From NCBI GenBank assembly GCA_043720875.1, contig JAYSRU010000241.1:1-8091 (forward strand): a stretch of DNA of 8,091 nt. Reading direction: 5' to 3'. Position 1 is the first letter of the stretch; every line of letters starts with the position of its first letter. The DNA comes from JAYSRU01 sp043720875 (GTDB lineage Bacteria; Bacteroidota; Bacteroidia; Flavobacteriales_D; Crocinitomicaceae). Made by a program: the position numbers and the translations under genes. Under the pieces are notes generated by a model, which did no database searches, was not told the DNA's origin, and was given only the letters and a program-made list of their open reading frames with translations. Positions 1 to 6,515 of this stretch are shown here, piece by piece.

Positions 1-345
1 GGTTTTTAACTTCTCCCGAATTAAAAATGGCATATAAAAAAAACCATCTATACCTATATTCTGGAAGTCAATTCCCTAAAACCGATAGCAGCAGCACCAA
101 CAACGGTTTACTAAGGTACAAAAAAACCAATTTTCTTTTTATGGTTGACAGTTTGAATAGTACCGAAGCATTTGGGAAGATCTCGTTTCCTATCAAAAAC
201 GTTGTGGGAAAAAAAGGTGTTTTTTAATTCAAATCAATTTTCCAATTGGCTTAAAAACAAAGTTATCTAGAATAAATCTAAATTGCGGGTTTATGACACT
301 ATTATGACAATAGAACCAAGGCTTGTGACGATTTTTGCACTAGAT
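1..345. other. Upstream region of the heme operon, no supported gene
   Basis: AT-rich stretch before the most likely hemA start. A forward reading frame is open from the left edge to a stop at 225-227. Its 66 codons from the ATG at 27 are Lys/Asn/Ser-rich with no recognisable motif, so I do not call it a gene, although it could be the tail of one entering from the left. On the minus strand an ATG at 33-31 opens 11 codons to the edge, reading MPFLIREKLKT, and could be the start of a divergent gene. The region also holds the 8-base palindrome CCAATTGG (242-249) and an A-run/T-run pair around 209-225 that could form only a weak hairpin. I see no riboswitch or convincing forward promoter. Confidence 0.5.
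258..265 (-). promoter_or_regulatory. Possible minus-strand Bacteroidota -7 element (TAACTTTG)
   Basis: Read on the minus strand, this is an exact match to the Bacteroidota -7 consensus TAnnTTTG used by the primary sigma factor. Transcription would start near 250 and run left, towards the minus-strand ATG at 33-31. No clear TTG-type -33 element lies at the usual spacing upstream, so the call rests on one 8-base match in AT-rich DNA. If real, it sits about 80 bases from the hemA start, making the region a divergent promoter. Confidence 0.3.
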
Positions 346-1575
346 ATGCAATTACAACAATTTACATTCATTGCCTTTACACACCGAAACTTCGAGGTTT
401 CCGAAATTGGTTGCTTGCATATTCCTGAAGATCAACAACAAGAAAGACTTAATGCTATAAAACAAGGGTTGCAATTAGATGAAATGATGTTTTTGTCAAC
501 CTGTAATCGTGTAGAGTTTGCGTGTTGCAGTGCTGCGGAAATTGGAAAAACTGAGATGTTCCATATGTTGGTGCAACATTATCCTGAATTGAGCAAAGCA
601 AAAATTGAGCGTTTAACTGCCGGTGCAGAATTCTATTACGCTAGAACCGCGGTGGAACACTTATTACGCCTTACCTCTTCCATCGATTCGATGATTATTG
701 GTGAGCGTGAAATAATCACACAAGTGCGTAATGCATTCGAGAACTCGAAAAAAATGGGGTTATCAGGTGACTTTATTCGTCTTTTAATGCGTCAAACCAT
801 TGAAACGGCCAAAAAAGTATATACCAATACGGCTATTTCTACTCGACCGGTTTCAGTTGTTTCGCTAGCTTATTTACACTTGCGCGATTTAAATGTATCG
901 CTGGATGCGCGTGTACTAATCATAGGCGCTGGGGCAACCAACAACAACATGGGAAGGTTTTTGAAAAAACATGGTTTCAAAAATTTTACAGTTTTTAACC
1001 GCACGTTAAGCAAGGCTGAATCTTTAGCAAAAGACTTAAGAGGAACCGCAAAACCCTTAGCTGATTTAGCTACGTATATGGGTGGTTTTGATGTTATTAT
1101 TACGTGTACAGGGTCAGATCAAGCAGTGATAACGTTGCCAATTTACGAGCAATTACTTGGTACAGATAAAGACAAAAAAATAATTATTGACCTTTCCATT
1201 CCACATGATTTGGCACCTGAAATTGTTTTAAAGCATAAAGTAAATCACATTTCTGTAGATTATTTACAAAAAGTGTCTAAAGAAAATCAACAAGCCCGAG
1301 CGCAAGAATTAGAACACGTTGAGGCTATAATTGCACAAGCTATGATCGAATTTGATGCCCTTCACAAAGAACGCAAGGTTGAATTGGCTATGCGTTGTGT
1401 GCCGCAAAAAGTCAAAGAAATAACCGCCAATGCATTAAACACTGTGTTTGTGGAAGAAATTCAAAAACTTGACGAAGAATCGAAAGAAACATTAGAGAAG
1501 GTAATTGCTTACATGGAAAAGAAATACATGAGTCTTCCTATGCTCATGGCGAAAGAAATTTTAATACAAAACTAG
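346..1575 (+). CDS. hemA: Glutamyl-tRNA reductase
   Basis: Cytoplasmic enzyme that reduces glutamyl-tRNA(Glu) to glutamate-1-semialdehyde with NADPH, the first committed step of C5-pathway heme synthesis. From the ATG at 346 the protein has 409 residues. An N-terminal catalytic domain carries THRNFEV and the active-site motif STCNRVE with nucleophile Cys53, close to Cys50 of the E. coli enzyme. The family motif SMIIGEREIITQVRNA follows near residues 115-130. An NADPH-binding Rossmann domain begins at VLIIGAGAT (about 190) and includes VFNRT. A helical C-terminal dimerisation domain follows. The frame stays open upstream, so an ATG at 304 (423 residues) or a TTG at 283 (430 residues) are alternatives. 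I prefer 346 because the first conserved strand and the catalytic Cys then fall at the usual distances. No Shine-Dalgarno sequence supports any of the three. It is the first gene of the hemACD operon, with hemC 2 bases downstream. Confidence 0.95.
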   Translation: MQLQQFTFIAFTHRNFEVSEIGCLHIPEDQQQERLNAIKQGLQLDEMMFLSTCNRVEFACCSAAEIGKTEMFHMLVQHYPELSKAKIERLTAGAEFYYARTAVEHLLRLTSSIDSMIIGEREIITQVRNAFENSKKMGLSGDFIRLLMRQTIETAKKVYTNTAISTRPVSVVSLAYLHLRDLNVSLDARVLIIGAGATNNNMGRFLKKHGFKNFTVFNRTLSKAESLAKDLRGTAKPLADLATYMGGFDVIITCTGSDQAVITLPIYEQLLGTDKDKKIIIDLSIPHDLAPEIVLKHKVNHISVDYLQKVSKENQQARAQELEHVEAIIAQAMIEFDALHKERKVELAMRCVPQKVKEITANALNTVFVEEIQKLDEESKETLEKVIAYMEKKYMSLPMLMAKEILIQN

Positions 1576-1577
1576 TT

Positions 1578-2477
1578 GTGAAACGAATAATAATTGGATC
1601 TCGTGGTAGTGATTTAGCCTTGTGGCAAGCACACCATGTAAAAGCGCAACTAGAAGCCTTGGGTTCTGAAGTTGAAATCAAAATCATCATTACACAAGGT
1701 GATGCTATTCAAGATTTGAGTTTCGATAAATTAGAAGGAAAAGGTTTTTTTACGAAGGAAATTGAAATTGCCTTACTCGAAGGATCCATCGATGTTGCCG
1801 TTCATTCACACAAAGATTTGGAAACGAATCCGCCTGCTGGACTTGAAATAGTTGCTGTTTCAGAACGTGAATCGCCAGCCGAATTATTATTAATTTCCAA
1901 AAAAGCATTCGATCCAGACTTTCCATTGCACGTTAAAGAAAATGCAATTGTAGGTACCTCATCTGCCAGAAGAAAATCACAACTCTTACGTCACCGCAGC
2001 GATTTAAAAATTACCGATTTAAGGGGTAATGTGCCTACGCGCATCGAAAAATTGCGCAGTGGCGCTTACGATGCTATTATGCTTGCCAAAGCTGGTGTTG
2101 ATCGCTTACAAATTGATTTGAGTGAATTTGTAGTGAAAGTGCTTGACCCGACCGATTTTGTTCCGGCTCCAGCTCAAGGAGTTTTAGGCTTACAAATTAA
2201 ATCTGATCACCCGGAAATTGCTGCCGTTATCAGTAAACTAAACCATCCGGAAATTGCCGAATTGATAAAAGTAGAACGAACCATATTAAATCGACTTGAT
2301 GGTGGCTGTCAATTGCCGCTTGGGGTATATTGTCCAGATTTACAAAATTTATACGTCAGCTACGCTCAAAACCTAAACGAAGCGGCTAATGTGCGCCATT
2401 ACCAGCATGAAAATGTTTCTGGTATTGTAGATTTGGTATTGGCAGATTTAAACCAGGGCAATAATGAAGAAGTTTAA
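1578..2477 (+). CDS. hemC: Hydroxymethylbilane synthase (porphobilinogen deaminase)
   Basis: Joins four porphobilinogen molecules into the linear tetrapyrrole hydroxymethylbilane in the cytoplasm. The 299-residue protein has the full family signature: IGSRGSDLALWQA at the N-terminus, GKGFFTKEIE (54-63), AVHSHKDLE with catalytic Asp80, VGTSSARRKSQ (125-135), DLRGNVPTRIEKL (147-159), PAPAQGVLGLQ (196-206), and LDGGCQLPLG, whose Cys244 should carry the dipyrromethane cofactor. The C-terminal domain is slightly short compared with the roughly 310-residue enterobacterial enzymes. The start is GTG: the conserved first strand begins at once (MKRIIIGSRGS) and the hemA stop is only 2 bases upstream, which leaves no sensible alternative. 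This spacing suggests translational coupling to hemA. All key residues are present, so the enzyme should be active. Confidence 0.97.
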   Translation: MKRIIIGSRGSDLALWQAHHVKAQLEALGSEVEIKIIITQGDAIQDLSFDKLEGKGFFTKEIEIALLEGSIDVAVHSHKDLETNPPAGLEIVAVSERESPAELLLISKKAFDPDFPLHVKENAIVGTSSARRKSQLLRHRSDLKITDLRGNVPTRIEKLRSGAYDAIMLAKAGVDRLQIDLSEFVVKVLDPTDFVPAPAQGVLGLQIKSDHPEIAAVISKLNHPEIAELIKVERTILNRLDGGCQLPLGVYCPDLQNLYVSYAQNLNEAANVRHYQHENVSGIVDLVLADLNQGNNEEV

Positions 2478-2489
2478 CTTCCGATATAC

Positions 2490-3167
2490 TTGAAACTGAC
2501 CACTGCAGCGCATACAATTTTTATAAGCAAATCACTTGCAGATTCACGTGAACTAGCAACTTTTTGTACCACAAATAAATGGACATTGGTTGCAGAATCG
2601 GGCATTTCAATCACCATTCATCCCTTTAAGCAACCAGAAAACTTTGATGTCCTGTTTTTTGGAAGCAAAAACAGTGCATTAGCCTATTTTGAACAACACA
2701 CGCCTCCCGCGCCTACTAACATTGCGTGCGCAGGTGAGGCAACAGCCAAACTTGTTCGCTTCTTGGGTTATTCCACCTCATTTGTAGCTTCTACCGTAAA
2801 TGAAGAAGAAGTTCAGCGCTTTGCCGCTTGGGTTGGAGAAAAAAAAGTGTTTTATCCTTGTTCAGACAAAAGTTTAAAGAGTTTTGGCGCATACCTGTCA
2901 CCAATTCAACAAACCTTCACCCACGCTTACTCAACTCGACTTGTAGGATATACGGCTGCTTTTTCAAGCGCCAATATTCACGTTTTCACAAGTCCGAGTA
3001 ATGTGGAAGCAACACTAATAAATTTCCCAAATCACGCCTACCATGCAGTAATCGCTTGGGGAGAAAGCACAGAAAAAGCAATACAAAAACACCTTAGTTT
3101 TCAAAGAATTGTTGTGCTCGAACAACCCACTTTTGGGAGTTTGATTGCAGCGTTGGAAGCAAATTGA
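2490..3167 (+). CDS. hemD: Uroporphyrinogen-III synthase
   Basis: Cyclises hydroxymethylbilane with inversion of ring D to give uroporphyrinogen III. HemD sequences diverge widely, so the call combines weak motifs and position. The motifs are DVLFFGSKNSALAYF (53-67), IACAGEATAKLVRFLGY (78-94), FTSPSNVEATL (166-176) and IAWGESTEKAIQKH (188-201), which match the usual pattern of two similar alpha/beta domains. The length of 225 residues is a little below the common 240-260. The gene starts 12 bases after hemC. The start must be non-ATG: the frame has an in-frame stop at 2475-2477 and no ATG anywhere, and TTG at 2490 is the first usable codon just before the first strand (TIFISKSL). The mature sequence therefore has no internal methionine. 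It is the last gene of the visible heme operon; hemE does not follow. Confidence 0.85.
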   Translation: MKLTTAAHTIFISKSLADSRELATFCTTNKWTLVAESGISITIHPFKQPENFDVLFFGSKNSALAYFEQHTPPAPTNIACAGEATAKLVRFLGYSTSFVASTVNEEEVQRFAAWVGEKKVFYPCSDKSLKSFGAYLSPIQQTFTHAYSTRLVGYTAAFSSANIHVFTSPSNVEATLINFPNHAYHAVIAWGESTEKAIQKHLSFQRIVVLEQPTFGSLIAALEAN

Positions 3168-3253
3168 TCTTTTGTTTTGTTGTGCCTGTTTAATAAAATC
3201 CCAACCTACTATTAGTTTTTACCGTTCTCTTGCAAAACAACTAAATTGCTTGC

Positions 3254-5971
3254 ATGAAAACTTCATTACTTCTAATTTGTCTATTCTTTATCGAAAATAT
3301 TCAAGCCCAATTTTCAAAATCAATTTTTCCGTTTGCAAATCAAAGTCATTCCAATCGCTATCAAAGCTTAATGACCAAAAATGGGGAGAATTATTTTTAT
3401 GCCGCTGCATTCAGGCGCACAATTAATGCAACAAAATTAACTTACGGCGAATTTAACGCGCATGGAGACATGTTGAGTTATGACAGTCTAAATTTATCTC
3501 ACAGCATAGACATCACGGCCAGCTCAATCTCTGCGTTAATTGCTAAAAGCATTGATACTGTTATATTGGCGCTGCAAACAACAACGACAACTGGACGTAA
3601 TCTGTTTTTGTACAAATTGGTTCCAGGATTGTCAGACCCAATAGTAAACATGAGTGGTTATTCACTTCCAATTACAGGCAGTTACAGCGAAGGAGTTGTT
3701 CACGATGGTAGTTTAATTCATTATGTTTTAAGATCTAACGGTTTATTTCGTTTGTCTGTAAACATGACAACTTTCGCAATTAACGCCGACGAACTTGTTG
3801 ATGCATCAGTTGTTGGAAGCGGAACAGGTAGTTTGAATAGTTCCGACATTTCAACAATAGTTATCGGGTCACAAGAATATGTATATTATAAAAGTGCACC
3901 CCTTGATATACTTTATAAACGCACATCGCCAACCAATTATCAATCTTCCACGACCTTGAGTACCATTGGTTCACCTGTATTAGCTAAAAACAATGCTAAC
4001 GAGTTGCTCGTTCATTACACCTCTAGTAGTGGTGTTTTTGTTTCAACCTATTCTCCGTCATTATTACCCACAGGCACAATTGCATTGGTAGGTGCCGTTG
4101 CTGGTTTAACCACAACATATCACTCATTTTTCAACAATGGCAACGGCTACTATCGTACCATTGATAATACTTCAATAGAAAAATATGATGTAAACTTTTC
4201 TCTTTTGCAAACCACTTCAACTCCTTACAATTCATACCGAAGAAACCTTTGTGAAACAGATTTGATTTTTGGCGGAACTTACACAGGATTCGTTGAAAAC
4301 CTTGTCGTTGGTTCAGGACTTGTTGGTTTACCTCTAAGTTTTTTTAGTTTGTTTTCTACTACAGCCACCCCCGTTTGTGAAGATTATTTCACCAGCTTCA
4401 TTACTGACAGTTTAATAGCAAATGTTTCAGATAGAGGATTAGAAATGCAAGGAGCAAATGGCATAGGTGCTGGGCTTAAGCTTGTGCCAACACCATCATC
4501 AAAAATCAATGTATTATACTCGTCACGGTTTTATGCCTGTGGATTTGGTGGTGGCCCAATGTTTACCACAAGCGGAAACAACGATAGATTAGGCCCGCAT
4601 ACTACTCCTTCGCAATATGATGCTTTGCAGGAAAATAAATACAACGACGGTTTTTTTGTTTCTAAGGAAATGATCATTACTCACCTCACCCATTTGCAGA
4701 ATGGAACACCGAATTATCGAGCACCAAATGGAATACATTCATGGCCAGGAAACGGAAACATATTGCTAGGACAGGCCGAACAACTTGCACCCTTTGCGGA
4801 TATAAACAGCAATGGTGTTTATGAGCCATATTTAGGAGATTATCCTCGAATTTATGGTGACCGTTGTGTGTTCTCTATCGTACATTCTGATCAACAAAAC
4901 GAAGGTATAGAAAAGCATAAATATGTTTATTCGTTTGATTGCGATGATATTGCTTCGAATAATGTCTTGTTCGTTAAACGAGAGCTTTATGCACGAACCA
5001 ACGCTTTCGATTCTATTCGAACAGGATTATATTACGATTTAGATTTAGGCAACCCAAGCGATGATTTAGTGGGCACGCATGTAGAAAACAGTTTGATTTA
5101 TGTAAACAACGGCGATAATAACGATGAGACGAATGTGTCTTCAATTGGATTTGGACTAAATATTCCCTCTTTAGGCATTGCGCTATTAAAGGGAATTAAG
5201 GTTTCCGTTGATGGTTTAGACAATAACGAAGGTGTGAGTTTTAACCAAAGTCCAAACGGTTTTGGTTTTAATGATGGCTCGATTGATAATGAATTTTTGG
5301 GCCTTGAAACCAGCAATGCAATGCATACTTTCGAATCATCCAGTACTATATATAACATGTTGGCGGGATTAGAGGCGGGAGGAGTTCCGCGTTTATATAA
5401 TGGGGTTCCAAATAGATATGAGTTTCCCGGCCTAACAGACACCTTGTTTTATGGTTCAAATGGTGTTTCCAACATAAATCCAGAATGCTGGTGGCCTTTA
5501 GATTATAGAGTTTCTGCCGGATTTGGTTCAACACCATTAGCGCTCAATGAAAAACTGGTTTTCGATTATGCTTATATCGCGGCATACGCAACGGGCAGTA
5601 ATTCTAACATTAACAGTAAAACAAAATTGTTTACAGCGACAGATTTGTTAAGAAAAGCCTATCAAAATAATCTAATCGGTTGCGGTGCAAATTTCGATCT
5701 CACGAGTACCTCCCTCGGACTCAAATCAATGTTATCAGCATATGATTTTACTGTGTATCCAAATCCAAGTGCCGGAATCTTTAATTTCACTTTTTCGGAC
5801 ACACAAGATAAAACATTAACACTCTATGATAATCAAGGTAAAATGATTCTTGAAATGAGAACCAATGAAAGTAATCTTATTCTTGATTTACAGTCAAACT
5901 CATCTGGAATTTACCTCATCCGCGTTGAAGTTAATGGTGCGTCACATATTCGACGCCTAATCAAAAACTAA
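3254..5971 (+). CDS. Secreted protein with T9SS type A sorting domain, function unknown
   Basis: A 905-residue exported protein. Residues 1-18 form a signal peptide (MKTSLLLICLFFIENIQA, probable cut before Gln19). Residues 833-905 form a T9SS type A sorting domain, with VYPNPSAGIFNFTF, LYDNQGKMILE, SSGIYLIRVE and a basic end RRLIKN, so the protein should cross the outer membrane and be released or anchored on the surface. Residues 30-370 are Ser/Thr-rich, beta-strand-like and unrecognised. Residues about 380-800 resemble an uncharacterised Bacteroidota secreted-protein region, with SWPGNGN, LAPFADINSNGVYEP, GDYPRIYGD, DLDLGNPSDDLVG, VDGLDNNEG and NDGSIDNEFLG. The Asp/Asn-rich loop at 516-524 (D-I-N-S-N-G-V-Y-E) looks like a calcium site. 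Five Asp-Ser/Thr-aliphatic triplets fit the Bacteroidota O-glycosylation motif. An 86-base gap separates it from hemD; TAGTTTTT at 3213-3220 resembles a -7 element but lacks a partner -33. The role could be structural or adhesive; no catalytic motif was seen. Confidence 0.87.
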   Translation: MKTSLLLICLFFIENIQAQFSKSIFPFANQSHSNRYQSLMTKNGENYFYAAAFRRTINATKLTYGEFNAHGDMLSYDSLNLSHSIDITASSISALIAKSIDTVILALQTTTTTGRNLFLYKLVPGLSDPIVNMSGYSLPITGSYSEGVVHDGSLIHYVLRSNGLFRLSVNMTTFAINADELVDASVVGSGTGSLNSSDISTIVIGSQEYVYYKSAPLDILYKRTSPTNYQSSTTLSTIGSPVLAKNNANELLVHYTSSSGVFVSTYSPSLLPTGTIALVGAVAGLTTTYHSFFNNGNGYYRTIDNTSIEKYDVNFSLLQTTSTPYNSYRRNLCETDLIFGGTYTGFVENLVVGSGLVGLPLSFFSLFSTTATPVCEDYFTSFITDSLIANVSDRGLEMQGANGIGAGLKLVPTPSSKINVLYSSRFYACGFGGGPMFTTSGNNDRLGPHTTPSQYDALQENKYNDGFFVSKEMIITHLTHLQNGTPNYRAPNGIHSWPGNGNILLGQAEQLAPFADINSNGVYEPYLGDYPRIYGDRCVFSIVHSDQQNEGIEKHKYVYSFDCDDIASNNVLFVKRELYARTNAFDSIRTGLYYDLDLGNPSDDLVGTHVENSLIYVNNGDNNDETNVSSIGFGLNIPSLGIALLKGIKVSVDGLDNNEGVSFNQSPNGFGFNDGSIDNEFLGLETSNAMHTFESSSTIYNMLAGLEAGGVPRLYNGVPNRYEFPGLTDTLFYGSNGVSNINPECWWPLDYRVSAGFGSTPLALNEKLVFDYAYIAAYATGSNSNINSKTKLFTATDLLRKAYQNNLIGCGANFDLTSTSLGLKSMLSAYDFTVYPNPSAGIFNFTFSDTQDKTLTLYDNQGKMILEMRTNESNLILDLQSNSSGIYLIRVEVNGASHIRRLIKN

Positions 5972-6498
5972 TCTCTTTCTAGCGTGTTTTTATCTACTCT
6001 TGCAGGCGCTTCTTTTTCCTTGACCCTCAAACTCCCAGCATAAAACAAAAGTGAAATTCCCGTTACTGCAATTATCTTGAAAACTTCGCTCTTACCCCAA
6101 AACACGGGGGCCTTTTTGATTGAAATGAAAAGTATCACAACAATCATTGATATAATTCCAAGAACTAGCATTGACTCAAAACCAGGCCAATGCATTGTGC
6201 TGAATAAAATTCCCAGCAGGCCGTTAGCCATCGCGAATTTGCTGATCTTGTGAACATATACGTCCATTTTCGTTGGTCTAGGTTCCGTTTTAAAAACAAA
6301 TGCTCCAAAAACTTGTGTACATGCTAGTTGTGACATAGACATAACAATCATCATTGGTCCAATCTCATTATTCTTTCTAAACAACACTAAACCTAAAACG
6401 AAAGTACAAACCATAAGGGGTTCAAGTTTCTTGATTTTCCGATAGAATTTTACTAATAGCAAAGATGGTGGAGCGTCACTCCATAATTCATTCATCAT
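5968..6498 (-). CDS. Small multi-pass membrane protein with GldL-like HWPG motif
   Basis: A 176-residue inner-membrane protein, not confidently assignable to a named family. From the ATG at 6498-6496 there are about five hydrophobic segments: residues 27-40, 46-69, 89-101, 107-127 and 141-157. The tail is charged and ends NTLERD. The sequence LGILFSTMHWPGFESMLVLG, with His-Trp-Pro-Gly at 103-106 (bases 6181-6192), resembles the GldL N-terminal signature (...LFKIxHWPGA...) found in the T9SS/gliding motor protein GldL and in several small Bacteroidota membrane proteins. This protein lacks the long cytoplasmic part of GldL, so it is a relative at best. The frame extends upstream to 6570, but that would overlap the peptidase gene and add a charged non-membrane stretch. 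Starting at 6498 (or the adjacent ATG at 6495) puts it 17 bases after the peptidase stop, with AAAAGG upstream as a weak ribosome site. It is probably co-transcribed with the peptidase. Its stop overlaps that of the convergent T9SS gene. Confidence 0.75.
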   Translation of the reverse strand: MMNELWSDAPPSLLLVKFYRKIKKLEPLMVCTFVLGLVLFRKNNEIGPMMIVMSMSQLACTQVFGAFVFKTEPRPTKMDVYVHKISKFAMANGLLGILFSTMHWPGFESMLVLGIISMIVVILFISIKKAPVFWGKSEVFKIIAVTGISLLFYAGSLRVKEKEAPARVDKNTLERD

Positions 6499-6515
6499 TT
6501 TGTTTAACTTACCTT

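Noticed and set aside
209..225. A-run/T-run inverted repeat resembling a terminator
   Set aside because: The stem would consist only of A-T pairs around a 4-base GGTG loop, too weak for an intrinsic terminator.
27..227. Forward frame of 66 codons before hemA
   Set aside because: It has no motif, is Lys/Asn/Ser-rich as expected from translated AT-rich non-coding DNA, and lacks a ribosome site. It remains possible that it is the tail of a gene entering from the left, since the frame is open to the edge.
330..337. GATTTTTG as a forward -7 element giving near-leaderless hemA mRNA
   Set aside because: It differs from TAnnTTTG at the first, important base, and no -33 element lies at the right distance.
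3145..3426. Forward frame of 93 codons spanning the hemD end and the start of the T9SS gene
   Set aside because: It overlaps both well-supported genes in another frame, and its translation has no domain or plausible signal.
5098..5537. Two minus-strand frames inside the T9SS gene
   Set aside because: Both are antisense shadows of a gene with clear protein features. Their translations show no motif.
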